Program-made: the position numbers and the translations under genes
NCBI RefSeq assembly: GCF_014196205.1
Contig: NZ_JACIDE010000019.1
Span: 1-62,093, forward strand
Origin: Anoxybacteroides voinovskiense
GTDB taxonomy: Bacteria; Bacillota; Bacilli; Bacillales; Anoxybacillaceae
Direction of reading: 5' to 3'
DNA length: 62,093 nt
Shown: piece after piece, positions 1-7,562 of the stretch
How positions within the stretch are numbered: the first letter of the stretch is position 1
Layout: each line of letters begins with the position of its first letter
Notes under the pieces: model-generated
What the model saw: the letters and a program-made list of their open reading frames with translations, nothing else
Database searches by the model: none
What the model was told of the DNA's origin: nothing

Positions 1-79
1 TCGAAAACTCGTGCGTGTGATCGATGCGCTGCTACGCAACGGTCAAATCTACACGCCAAGAAAGGGGGAAGATCGATAG
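1..79 (+). mobile_element. 3' end of an IS110-family-like transposase gene (partial, cut by window edge)
   Basis: The frame open from base 2 to the TAG at 77-79 encodes 25 residues beginning RKLVRVIDALLRNGQIYTP. This resembles the C-terminal tail of IS110/IS116/IS902 transposases (DEDD recombinases), where a basic (R)KL..V.(D/H)ALL motif precedes the stop. Only the tail is present, so the family call is by resemblance only. It points toward the comQXPA cassette and is followed by two tight hairpins (71-90 and 92-117), as expected of a structured noncoding IS end. Confidence 0.5.
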
Positions 80-117
80 GGGTATCGATCTAACTGATTT
101 TGTATCAAAACCCAGTT
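71..117. other. Two consecutive hairpins after the transposase stop
   Basis: GATCGATA at 71-78 and TATCGATC at 83-90 form a perfect 8-bp stem with a GGGG loop that overlaps the transposase stop codon. AACTG at 92-96 pairs with CAGTT at 113-117 around a partly paired interior. Such folds are common at IS termini, and in IS110-type elements the noncoding end can encode the guide (bridge) RNA. Which role applies here cannot be told from this fragment. The IS boundary was not located. Confidence 0.4.
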
Positions 118-236
118 AATGACATCGGACAAGACTAGGCTTCTTAAGTATTGTCTTTTTTCGGATCATCGGACAATCGAATTTCCAATTTCGATGATTT
201 TTCACCTTGACATATTACCGCAGGACTTTCCCCTCC

Positions 237-271
237 ATTATATCCCTTCTCTCTTTCTTCTTCACCGCCAA
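237..271 (-). promoter_or_regulatory. Promoter end of module A (TATAAT plus adjacent TTGGCGG box)
   Basis: On the minus strand TATAAT (242-237) lies downstream of TTGGCGG (271-265). The distance between them equals that in module B (4999-4965), although the intervening bases differ. No good TTGACA -35 is present, which fits an activator-dependent promoter. Transcription would start near 230 and run into the IS remnant. No convincing gene follows before the window edge, so the promoter looks orphaned. Confidence 0.55.
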
Positions 272-359
272 CTTGTGTCGGAACCCCGCCATTTTTTGGC
301 GGTGCGCACGCCAATTTTGGCGAACTAGACAAAAACACCCTCATCCATCCGATGAGGAC
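262..359 (-). repeat. Module A: divergent direct repeat of 4990-5088
   Basis: This roughly 98-bp stretch aligns with module B over its whole length in the same orientation, with scattered substitutions and small indels. In minus-strand order it contains a stem-loop with a T-run (357-330), then half-sites of the type TTGGCGG at 317-322, 309-314, 297-302, 286-291 and 265-271. These form two inverted pairs plus a single copy. The two modules flank the comQXPA cassette and the secreted-protein gene. Confidence 0.75.
329..357 (-). terminator. Terminator at the 3' end of comA
   Basis: On the minus strand CCTCATC, loop GGATG, GATGAGG form a 7-bp stem followed by GTGTTTTTGTC. The stem overlaps the comA stop codon (341-343), so the last comA codons are part of the hairpin. 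The matching stem in module B differs in sequence but still pairs when G-U pairs are allowed, so the structure is conserved. Confidence 0.65.
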
Positions 360-1012
360 GTTAACAACATATAATGCTCTGGAATGAATCCCAATTGTTT
401 TGCTTTTTCCACCGCTTCTATCCGAGAGGATACACATAATTTTGAAAAAATACGCGATAGCTGTCTTTCTAGGCTCCGCTGGCTCATGCAGTGCTTTCTT
501 GCAATCTCTTTATTGCTTAAACCGTTGGCAACCTCTATCAATATATTTTGTTCAAACATGTCGAGCGCGATATGTTCCACCTCTTCTCCCATCCTAGCTT
601 TCACTTCGAAAAGCCGCAGCTGACGCAGAACATGTACAGGAATGACCGCCTCATCTCGTAGCGCACAGCGAATCGCTGTAATTAATTGCTCACTTGATGC
701 GGTTTTACTGACAAAGCCTGTAATGCCTGATTCAATGAAATAATTTAAAAAAGGAACAATATCATATCCGGTATAGATGACAATTTTCGCATTCGGCTGT
801 TTTTCGAGAATTCGTTTACTCAATTCGATACCGCTCATATCCGGCATACACCAGTCAAGTAAACATACATCATACGCACGTTGCTCGATCATTTGTTCTG
901 CTTCGCTCGCAGATGTCGTAATGTCTACTTGAAAATCCCCTTCACATTCGAGCACATTTTTCGTACCTTCACAAACAAGAAGATGATCGTCGACAATTAA
1001 AATACGAGCCAT
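341..1012 (-). CDS. comA: ComA-like response regulator (NarL/LuxR family)
   Basis: This 223-residue two-domain response regulator has an N-terminal receiver domain whose phosphoacceptor Asp lies in CLLDWCMPDMSG (about residue 52), with the Thr/Ser and Lys switch residues further on (VIYTGY and FVSKTAS). A C-terminal LuxR-type helix-turn-helix follows (ANGLSNKEIARKHCMSQRSLERQ). It ends a four-gene unit comQ-comX-comP-comA, starting 21 bases after comP behind an AAAGGAGAG ribosome site. In Bacillus, ComP phosphorylates ComA once ComX has accumulated, and ComA activates promoters through TTGCGG-type half-sites. The stop codon lies within the terminator stem. Identity rests on family features plus operon context; alone it could be any NarL-type regulator. 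Confidence 0.88.
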   Translation of the reverse strand: MARILIVDDHLLVCEGTKNVLECEGDFQVDITTSASEAEQMIEQRAYDVCLLDWCMPDMSGIELSKRILEKQPNAKIVIYTGYDIVPFLNYFIESGITGFVSKTASSEQLITAIRCALRDEAVIPVHVLRQLRLFEVKARMGEEVEHIALDMFEQNILIEVANGLSNKEIARKHCMSQRSLERQLSRIFSKLCVSSRIEAVEKAKQLGFIPEHYMLLTSSSDG

Positions 1013-1033
1013 GCTTCTCTCCTTTCCATACGT

Positions 1034-3289
1034 CTATAATGGGATGGTGATCGTTATCTCTAATCCAGAGCCATAGGATGACGCGATTTGGCATGTTCCA
1101 CCTAATCCTTGCACACGCTCTTTTATTCCAAATAATCCTAAATTACCATGATGATCATTTAATTTTTCCATCTCTATTCCTACTCCATCGTCCACATAAC
1201 GAAGTTGAACAGCCTCATCTTGCGTATCCAATACGAGTTGGAGCGTCGATGCTTGTGAATGTTTTACGGCGTTGTTTAACAATTCTTGTATGATCCGATA
1301 AATCGCCAGTTCCTGTTCTTCTCCTAATTTAGCTTGTATGTGAACATTCCACTTTACTTTTATATTCGTACGTAAATGAAATCGGTCAATAAGCTGCGAG
1401 ATTGCTTGTTTTAGTCCCATTTGACTCAAAAATGGCGGTCTTAATTCATGACATATTTCTCTCGTTACATCAATTACATCTAAAATTTCCTCTTCCATGT
1501 CGCTTAGCCGCTTTTGCATATCTTCCGTGCCCATATATTGAATACGCAAGTTTTCGACTTTCTTTTTTAACAAAATTAAATCTTGAAGCAATGTATCATG
1601 CAAATCGATCGCAAGTTTTTTTCTTTCGCGTTCTGACCATTGGAACATCAACCGTGTAAACAAAATGGAATGTTCTTTTTCTTTTAAGCTGTCTAACTCT
1701 TTCAGTAACTCCTCTACTTTTAACATGTTTTCGATCGTCATACTCGTATAATAAACAATGGTAGATAGCCAATCTTTTTGCTCGGTGCGAAAGGAAAGAG
1801 GACGTTTCTTTTTCCCTACTAGCCATAAAGGTGTTTGACGAAATGAACCGATAAACACGACAAATAAGGAGCGATGTTCCGTTACGCGACCAATCGAAAG
1901 TGGAGCACCATTTATTTTTTGGACGATATTCGCCCAATGTTCTTCATTGTACTCAAAAGAAAGCGGTTCGTTTATGGACTGTATTACCTCTATTTTTTCT
2001 ACGTCCAAAATTTCTTGCAATTCCTTTTCCAAACAATACATGGCTCCTTCTACTGTACGTTGTTTTTTCAGTTGTTCACTTATGCGATACAAACTCTCTT
2101 CATAAAAATGTTTTTGCATACGTAATTTTGCCCGCCATTTGCGGTCTAACCATTCTTTTATGTAAAAAGCAGCAAGAACGATGATATAAACGATAGAAAA
2201 TAAAACAACAAGTTCAGCCCATTTGCTAGAGCGATGGATCCATTGATTGTACACAATCATCATAAAAAAAGATGGGAATAATGCAAACAAACCGAGATAC
2301 TTTAACCGCTCGATGGAAAATGGCAGTTGAAACAGTTGATCTGTTGCCATTAAATAAAAGAAAACGATCGGTAAGGCGAAAAGAAAGCTAACTGTTAATT
2401 CCGCTGGCAATATCCATTTTTTCATCACTAGCATAGGAAGGCTATAAAAGAAAAGAAATGGGATCGTCGATAAACTAATTGCCAATAACAATCCTTTTAC
2501 GGTATGTTGCTGTTCATCTTTTTTCAGATCAACGAACCCTTTTCCTAACAAAGCAAGAATGATAACCATATTGATAAAAAATGCCGTCAATAACACTTCC
2601 GTTTCACTTATCGAACGAAACGGTATAGACATCAGTGAAATAATAAACATCACAACGTTAAACCCATAAAGGGAAAAGACGATTTTTTTCGCAAACCATA
2701 TCTTCTTTTCTTTTTCAAAATAGTTGTAAACAAAATGCAAAAATAGCGGAGGCAGCATGAAAAATACACCGCTGAATATTTGCCTTCCAAAAGGCGCATG
2801 TTTCGCCGATAAGCTGGCACTGATATAACAAAGCCCTGTCGATAACAACAAGTAAATCAGCACGGTCGCCGAACTACTATCTGGTCGCAAACGAAGCAAA
2901 AATATGCTTAAACGAACAGCGAATAGAAAAAAACATGTCGGCAAAATAATATAATACAACCACTGTTCCGTTCCATGCGCTAGATAGTCAATCACCAAAG
3001 TTTGGATTTGATTTCCTCTTTGAATAGTGATTGCTTTTGCTTGTTCAATCGTTTTGTATTTCTGAACCGTAAAATGGGACAGCGGAGGCTTTCCATCTAT
3101 TTTTAACACTTGATCATAAATATGAATCCCATGTTTTTTTGCCCAGCCAAACTCATAAAGATCGTTAACAACCACAGCGCCCTTCTTTTCTACTACATCC
3201 ATGCCGATCAATGGATGTTTCACATTTAAAACGGTTAAATATAGCGCTAAAATCGAAGCAAAAATCATGGCAATAACTGTTCGATTCAT
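1034..3289 (-). CDS. comP: ComP-like membrane histidine kinase
   Basis: This 751-residue sensor kinase starts with one membrane helix, then an extracytoplasmic PDZ-like segment (about residues 30-105), then a block of further hydrophobic helices to about residue 370. This is the layout of B. subtilis ComP. The cytoplasmic half carries a HisKA_3 dimerisation/phosphoacceptor motif (LAIDLHDTLLQDL, His near residue 560) and a HATPase domain with N box NNAVKHS, DDGVGIE and GLFGIKERVQGLGG. It is expected to sense prenylated ComX outside the cell and phosphorylate ComA. It begins 6 bases after the comX stop without a strong Shine-Dalgarno, so translational coupling is likely. ComP sensor regions vary with pheromone type, so its partner should be the adjacent ComX. 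Confidence 0.9.
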   Translation of the reverse strand: MNRTVIAMIFASILALYLTVLNVKHPLIGMDVVEKKGAVVVNDLYEFGWAKKHGIHIYDQVLKIDGKPPLSHFTVQKYKTIEQAKAITIQRGNQIQTLVIDYLAHGTEQWLYYIILPTCFFLFAVRLSIFLLRLRPDSSSATVLIYLLLSTGLCYISASLSAKHAPFGRQIFSGVFFMLPPLFLHFVYNYFEKEKKIWFAKKIVFSLYGFNVVMFIISLMSIPFRSISETEVLLTAFFINMVIILALLGKGFVDLKKDEQQHTVKGLLLAISLSTIPFLFFYSLPMLVMKKWILPAELTVSFLFALPIVFFYLMATDQLFQLPFSIERLKYLGLFALFPSFFMMIVYNQWIHRSSKWAELVVLFSIVYIIVLAAFYIKEWLDRKWRAKLRMQKHFYEESLYRISEQLKKQRTVEGAMYCLEKELQEILDVEKIEVIQSINEPLSFEYNEEHWANIVQKINGAPLSIGRVTEHRSLFVVFIGSFRQTPLWLVGKKKRPLSFRTEQKDWLSTIVYYTSMTIENMLKVEELLKELDSLKEKEHSILFTRLMFQWSERERKKLAIDLHDTLLQDLILLKKKVENLRIQYMGTEDMQKRLSDMEEEILDVIDVTREICHELRPPFLSQMGLKQAISQLIDRFHLRTNIKVKWNVHIQAKLGEEQELAIYRIIQELLNNAVKHSQASTLQLVLDTQDEAVQLRYVDDGVGIEMEKLNDHHGNLGLFGIKERVQGLGGTCQIASSYGSGLEITITIPL

Positions 3290-3295
3290 CGTGAT

Positions 3296-3451
3296 CTACA
3301 TCCAATATCCAAGCGGTCTAGTCGATTCGCTAAACACCTTTATCACCGCTTTTACCTCTAACTCACTTAAACCGATCAGGCTCACCGTACCATTTTGTAA
3401 TTTTTCGATGACTTCCGGATGTTCGACTAAAAAGCGAATGATTTGTTGCAT
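3296..3451 (-). CDS. comX: ComX pheromone precursor (51 aa)
   Basis: A short gene lies exactly between comQ and comP. Translation starts at ATG 3451-3449 behind GGAGGGAG (spacing 9) and stops at TAG 3298-3296. The N-terminus MQQIIRFLVEHPEVIEKL and the internal SLIG followed by an acidic stretch match the ComX propeptide pattern (MQ.LI..FL..PE, then LIG). The C-terminus, ending ESTRPLGYWM, places a single Trp one residue from the end. In characterised systems ComQ prenylates this Trp and the C-terminal peptide of about 5-10 residues is released as the signal. The mature peptide here would lie within that ending. Size, position, start site and the Trp all agree; the mature ends and the isoprenoid cannot be read from DNA. 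Confidence 0.9.
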   Translation of the reverse strand: MQQIIRFLVEHPEVIEKLQNGTVSLIGLSELEVKAVIKVFSESTRPLGYWM

Positions 3452-3472
3452 CACAATCTCCCTCCAACATCC

Positions 3473-4363
3473 TTAAATAAATGTTTTCAGCACAGATTTA
3501 TACGCATCATCTACGTCTAGTTTTTCGATTTCTTGCAACGCTTTTTCCTTGTAAATTTGGCTCATCACTTTTGCGTAATAAAACGCTCCTTCCTGTCCCA
3601 TTTGCTGAAGTGCTTTTTCTTTTTGGACATACATCCGATCGTAGTCCATATCGTTGTTGAAATACTGCTTCCACAAGTTATTTTGTTTGCTTTCTAGCAT
3701 ATACAAAATCGGAAGCGACTTTTTCTTTGCTTGAATATCAGCTTTTTTATCCCAGTTGTATAGCGCATCAAGGTCATTGTCGATTTGTGCTGCAATGCCG
3801 ATGTAGCGAGCATACGTTTCAATCGCTGCGATGTCCTCTTTTCCTGCTAATAATGCTCCGATGACACAAGCCATCGCAACAAGAGAGCCTGATTTTTTCT
3901 CTACCATTTTTATATATTCTGCTTCTGTTTGTACGTCACACGCCACATCAGTCTGTTGTCCGTGTACACTTTGCAACAAGCAAGACGTAACATATGACAG
4001 TGCCTTTAATTTCTTTTCATCAGCAATGTGTGAATGAGCAATTACTTGCTGACCTAATAACAAAAACCCAATCGCAGTATGTACGGTAATCGCATCATCT
4101 TTTAACCGATCTTGATCGACTACATCATCCAATAAATCCCCAGCAAGCACGATCAATTCAATAGCCGCTGCGATATATGTTGAGTGATCTCCTTGTGTCG
4201 AAAACAAGTCATAATGCAAATAAGCCAACCGCCCAAACAACAAATCGCTCTCTTTCATATGTGACTCGATTGCCACCAGCATGTGTGCTTTCAGTCGCGG
4301 TTCCGACACCAATTGTTCCACGATTTCTTTCATTTGCTTCGCTATTTTTTCTTTTTCACTCAT
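3473..4363 (-). CDS. comQ: ComQ-like isoprenyl transferase (ComX-modifying)
   Basis: This 296-residue polyprenyl-synthetase-fold protein has a first Asp-rich motif in LAGDLLDDVVDQD (about residues 92-104) and a second in QIDNDLDALYNWD (about residues 191-203). These are the Mg2+-diphosphate ligands of the family. ComQ uses a prenyl diphosphate to modify a Trp of ComX, and the comX gene follows 21 bases downstream. It is the first gene of the cassette. About 74 bases separate its ATG from the terminator of the secreted-protein gene, so it probably has its own promoter there, although none stands out. The protein is diverged from housekeeping farnesyl or heptaprenyl synthases, and context makes ComQ the best call. 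Confidence 0.88.
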   Translation of the reverse strand: MSEKEKIAKQMKEIVEQLVSEPRLKAHMLVAIESHMKESDLLFGRLAYLHYDLFSTQGDHSTYIAAAIELIVLAGDLLDDVVDQDRLKDDAITVHTAIGFLLLGQQVIAHSHIADEKKLKALSYVTSCLLQSVHGQQTDVACDVQTEAEYIKMVEKKSGSLVAMACVIGALLAGKEDIAAIETYARYIGIAAQIDNDLDALYNWDKKADIQAKKKSLPILYMLESKQNNLWKQYFNNDMDYDRMYVQKEKALQQMGQEGAFYYAKVMSQIYKEKALQEIEKLDVDDAYKSVLKTFI

Positions 4364-4435
4364 CCTATCGCACCTTGCACAAATATTTACAAATAGGGAA
4401 TATTCGACAATTTCAATAAAATTCCTTCCTGAAAA

Positions 4436-4466
4436 ATAAAAAGACTTGTCGAAGATTGTGACAAGT
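4436..4466 (-). terminator. Terminator of the secreted-protein gene
   Basis: On the minus strand AAGACTTGTC and GACAAGTCTT form a 10-bp stem followed by TTTATTTTT. It sits 22 bases past the stop of 4488-4931 and upstream of comQ, so the two units are likely transcribed separately. Confidence 0.8.
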
Positions 4467-4487
4467 CTTTTGCTTTGCTATCACTTA

Positions 4488-4931
4488 CTACCCAATAGAA
4501 CGATTAGCATTGCAATAAAATTCTATACTTGTTGAAATCGTATATGTTGCACCATTATAGGAATATTTCCCTGACACAGTAATGACGTATGTGCGACCAC
4601 CATCAATTAATTCCGCATTATATCCTGTCTGTGTCCACGTCCCACTGCCAGACGCTTTTGAGGAGATCGATTTAACTCCCGAAAACAGTTGTCTTTTATG
4701 AACATCACTATACTGAGTTTCAAAAGTCCCTGTCACATACAAAGTTTGAACGGTTTGTCCAACTTGGATCGTTGTTGTTTTTGTCTTTGAGGCAATCGAT
4801 TGAGGAGTAATCGTCCCCGATTCTTTTATCCCCGTTTGATTGGAATTTGCCAATGAATCTTTTCCTATGCCAAATAAAATTCCTCCAACAAGCATTACCG
4901 TTACTGCTATGCTTACAAATTGACGAATCAT
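4488..4931 (-). CDS. Small secreted protein of unknown function
   Basis: I do not recognise this protein. It has 147 residues from ATG 4931, chosen because AAAGGAGG lies 9 bases upstream; an in-frame ATG at 4976 has no such site. A signal peptide is clear: MIRQ, a hydrophobic core FVSIAVTVMLVGGILFGI, then a likely cleavage after SLA. The mature part of about 120 residues is rich in Ser, Thr, Tyr and Gly with alternating beta-type patterns (TYVITVSGKYSY, TYTISTSIEFY) and one Cys near the end. That suggests a small extracellular beta protein. Its promoter is embedded in module B and it is divided from comQ by a terminator. It is a candidate output of the quorum-sensing system, by position only. 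Confidence 0.75.
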   Translation of the reverse strand: MIRQFVSIAVTVMLVGGILFGIGKDSLANSNQTGIKESGTITPQSIASKTKTTTIQVGQTVQTLYVTGTFETQYSDVHKRQLFSGVKSISSKASGSGTWTQTGYNAELIDGGRTYVITVSGKYSYNGATYTISTSIEFYCNANRSIG

Positions 4932-4964
4932 TTTAAAAATTCCTCCTTTCGTTTTGATAGTTTG

Positions 4965-4999
4965 ATTATAATTCACTTTTTTCCATTATTCACCGCCAA
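4965..4999 (-). promoter_or_regulatory. Promoter end of module B, upstream of the secreted-protein gene
   Basis: TATAAT (minus strand, 4970-4965) lies at the same distance from TTGGCGG (4999-4993) as in module A. The start codon of the secreted-protein gene is 34 bases further on. No TTGACA-like -35 is visible, which suggests activator dependence. Confidence 0.65.
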
Positions 5000-5088
5000 C
5001 ATGTTGTCGAACCCCGCCATTTTTTTGACGGTGCGCCCACCAATTTTGGCGGACTAGACAAAAATTTCCTTACCGATCCGACAAGGAC
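4990..5088 (-). repeat. Module B: regulatory direct repeat of 262-359
   Basis: This module aligns throughout with module A. In minus-strand order it has a G-U-containing stem-loop (5086-5068), a T-run, and half-sites at 5046-5052, about 5038-5043, 5026-5031, 5014-5019 and 4993-4999. Site 5026-5031 (TGACGG) and the 5038-5043 site are degenerate relative to module A. It lies between the pheT terminator and the secreted-protein gene, so its stem-loop would act as a second barrier to read-through. Confidence 0.75.
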
Positions 5089-5130
5089 ATAAAAACCCCC
5101 ATCCAATGCTCATGCATCAGATGGGGGACG
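5089..5130 (-). terminator. pheST terminator
   Basis: On the minus strand CCCCCATC pairs with GATGGGGG (5127-5120 with 5103-5096), followed by TTTTTAT directly after the pheT stop. Confidence 0.85.
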
Positions 5131-5132
5131 TT

Positions 5133-7547
5133 TTATGCGCGCAATGTGGCGCCGAATTGTTGTTCGACAGCTTTGATCACTTGTTCGTGAACGTTTGTTA
5201 CTTCTTCATCCGTTAATGTCCGTTCTGGGTCGTAGTAACGGAGCGAGAAGGCGATCGATTTTTTGCCTTCTGGAAGGCGATCGCCTTTGTAGACGTCGAA
5301 AATCGATACGTCCTTCAACAGTTCGCCGCCTGCTTCGATAATCGCTTTTTGCAACTCACCCGCGACGACATGTTCATCGACGACAAGGGCAATGTCGCGT
5401 GCAATCGATGGGAAGCGTGGAATCGCGGTATAGCGAATGTCGTCTACTTCCGCTTTCAGCAACGCTTCAAGGTCTAGCTCAAACACGTACGTTTCTTTCA
5501 AATCAAATTGTTTTTGCACGACCGGATGTAGCTGACCGATAAAACCAATTGTTTTGCCGTCTAGCAACATATCGGCTGTGCGCCCTGGATGAAGGTGCTC
5601 GCGTTTTGCTTGTTTGTATTCCACGCGGTTTTCTAATCCTAGCAACGCAAACAAACCATCTAAAATCCCTTTTGCAACATAAAAATCAACCGCTTTTTTC
5701 TCTCCTTGCCACAAATGCGCATGCCATACGCCTGTCACAACGCCTGCGAGGCGCTCTTTTTCGTTTGGCAGTTCGTGCTCTCCGTTAGCTAAGTATACCG
5801 AGCCAATTTCATATAGCGCAACGTTTTCGACTTGGCGGGCGCGGTTGTAGCTTGCCGCTTCCAATAAGTGCGGCACTAAGCTTTGCCGCAAGACGCTGCG
5901 TTCTTCACTCATTGGCAATGCCAAACGAATCGATTCCGCCGTTTCAAGCGCAAACATCGGCGCTTTTGCTTCATTTGTAAGCGAGTACGTAATCGCTTGG
6001 AACAAGCCCGCATCTTCTAAATAACGGCGCACGTGGCGGCGCTTTGCTTGATATGGGGTGAGTTTCCCTGGCTTTGCTTCCCCGACTGGAAGCGTTGCTG
6101 GCAAGTTGTCATAGCCATAAAGGCGCGCCACTTCTTCAATAATATCTTCTTCAATCGTAATATCGCGGCGGCGCGATGGAACGGTAATCGTAAACGTCCC
6201 GTTATCTTCTGTGAACATAAATTGCAAGTTGGTTAAAATGCCTGCGACTTCTTCTTTCGTAATTGTTGTGCCAAGCACGTTATTGATACGGTCTAATGTA
6301 ATCGTGACAACAACATCTTTTCGTTGCAGCGTGTTCACTTCGACAACACCGCCAATGACTTCGCCGCCAGCATATTCCGCCATTAAAGCAGCGGCTCGGT
6401 CAAGCGCTTCTTTCGTGCGCGCTGGGTCGATGCCTTTTTCAAACCGTGTGCTCGACTCGCTGCGCAATCCGTGATCTTTGACCGCCTGACGAATGACAGG
6501 ACTTATGAAATACGCGGACTCAATAAATACGGTCGTTGTGTCGTTTTTCACTTCCGAATTGGCACCGCCCATCACACCAGCTAAGGCGACAGGCTCTTTC
6601 CCGTTTGTAATGACAAGATGCTCCTCTGTTAACGTGCGCTCTACATCATCAAGCGTCACGATTGTTTCACCGGCTTTTGCGCGGCGAACGACAATTTCTT
6701 TTGAACCGAGGCGGTCATAGTCAAACGCATGAAGCGGCTGACCGTACTCAAGTAAAATGTAGTTCGTAATATCAACGACATTATTATGTGGGCGAATGCC
6801 GGCCGCCATTAAACGCGTTTGCATCCAAAGCGGTGACGGACCGATTTTCACGTTTTTCACAATGCGCCCTGCGTATAACGGATTGTCTTCTGGTGCATCG
6901 ACGCGAACGGAAATGTAGTCGTGGACGTTTTCGCTGTTTTCTTGTAGCTCAACTGCCGGAAGCTTCACGCTCCGCCCTAAAATCGCCGCCACTTCATAAG
7001 CGACACCGATCATGCTTAAACAATCGGCGCGATTTGGCGTCAATCCTAACTCCAATACTTCATCGTCCAAGTTGAGCAATTCAAGCGCATCGACACCGAC
7101 TGGCGCATCGCTTGGGAAAACGAAAATGCCGTCGGCGTATTCTTTCGGCACTAATTTTGACTCCACGCCGAGTTCTTGCAACGAGCAAATCATGCCATTC
7201 GATTCTTCGCCGCGCAATTTCGCACGTTTGATTTTCAAATTTCCTGGCAAAACTGCCCCGACTTTGGCGACAGCGACCTTTTGTCCTTTTGCCACGTTCG
7301 GTGCCCCGCAAATAATTTGCACCGGCTCCCCTTCCCCGATATCGACAAGACATTTGCTTAATTTATCAGCATTTGGATGCTGCCCGCGCTCAAGCACATG
7401 GCCGATGACCACTCCTTGCGCTCCTTTATTTAACACTTCCACACTTTCCACTTCAATCCCGCTTTTCGTAATGCGGTCGGCTAATTCTTTTGCGGTAATG
7501 CCTGCTAAATCGACATATTCCTGTAGCCATTTATATGAAACGAACAT
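5133..7547 (-). CDS. pheT: Phenylalanyl-tRNA synthetase beta subunit
   Basis: The 804 residues match bacterial PheT in length. From the N-terminus there is an EMAP/tRNA-binding OB domain (about 40-150, with [16 protein letters not shown]), the B3/B4 editing region (about 210-400), B5 (about 405-480), a synthetase-like core and a C-terminal anticodon-binding domain (about 710-804, [10 protein letters not shown]). With PheS it forms the alpha2-beta2 enzyme that charges tRNA-Phe. It starts 15 bases after pheS, behind AAAGGGAGG, and is controlled by the T-box leader ahead of pheS. In B. subtilis rnhC follows pheT; here the quorum-sensing island follows. Confidence 0.97.
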   Translation of the reverse strand: MFVSYKWLQEYVDLAGITAKELADRITKSGIEVESVEVLNKGAQGVVIGHVLERGQHPNADKLSKCLVDIGEGEPVQIICGAPNVAKGQKVAVAKVGAVLPGNLKIKRAKLRGEESNGMICSLQELGVESKLVPKEYADGIFVFPSDAPVGVDALELLNLDDEVLELGLTPNRADCLSMIGVAYEVAAILGRSVKLPAVELQENSENVHDYISVRVDAPEDNPLYAGRIVKNVKIGPSPLWMQTRLMAAGIRPHNNVVDITNYILLEYGQPLHAFDYDRLGSKEIVVRRAKAGETIVTLDDVERTLTEEHLVITNGKEPVALAGVMGGANSEVKNDTTTVFIESAYFISPVIRQAVKDHGLRSESSTRFEKGIDPARTKEALDRAAALMAEYAGGEVIGGVVEVNTLQRKDVVVTITLDRINNVLGTTITKEEVAGILTNLQFMFTEDNGTFTITVPSRRRDITIEEDIIEEVARLYGYDNLPATLPVGEAKPGKLTPYQAKRRHVRRYLEDAGLFQAITYSLTNEAKAPMFALETAESIRLALPMSEERSVLRQSLVPHLLEAASYNRARQVENVALYEIGSVYLANGEHELPNEKERLAGVVTGVWHAHLWQGEKKAVDFYVAKGILDGLFALLGLENRVEYKQAKREHLHPGRTADMLLDGKTIGFIGQLHPVVQKQFDLKETYVFELDLEALLKAEVDDIRYTAIPRFPSIARDIALVVDEHVVAGELQKAIIEAGGELLKDVSIFDVYKGDRLPEGKKSIAFSLRYYDPERTLTDEEVTNVHEQVIKAVEQQFGATLRA

Positions 7548-7562
7548 CCATTAAACCTCCCT

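Noticed and set aside
104-196. Possible small peptide gene downstream of promoter A on the minus strand (VKNHRNWKF start)
   Set aside because: The GTG start has only a marginal ribosome site, the peptide has no signal or conserved motif, and it runs toward the presumed IS end.
262-359. Module repeats considered as a riboswitch or small RNA gene
   Set aside because: The conserved distance to a TATAAT box and the repeated TTGGCGG half-sites point to a DNA-level regulatory region upstream of transcription; only the leading stem-loop looks RNA-active.
4932-4976. Upstream ATG start for the secreted-protein gene
   Set aside because: It would add 15 polar residues before the signal peptide and lacks a ribosome site, whereas the internal ATG has AAAGGAGG at the right distance.
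262-5088. Modules A and B considered as terminal repeats of a composite transposon
   Set aside because: They are direct, diverged, lack target duplications and carry promoter features; no transposase lies between them.
7012-7554. 180-codon plus-strand frame opposite pheT
   Set aside because: Antisense shadow of a well-supported synthetase gene.
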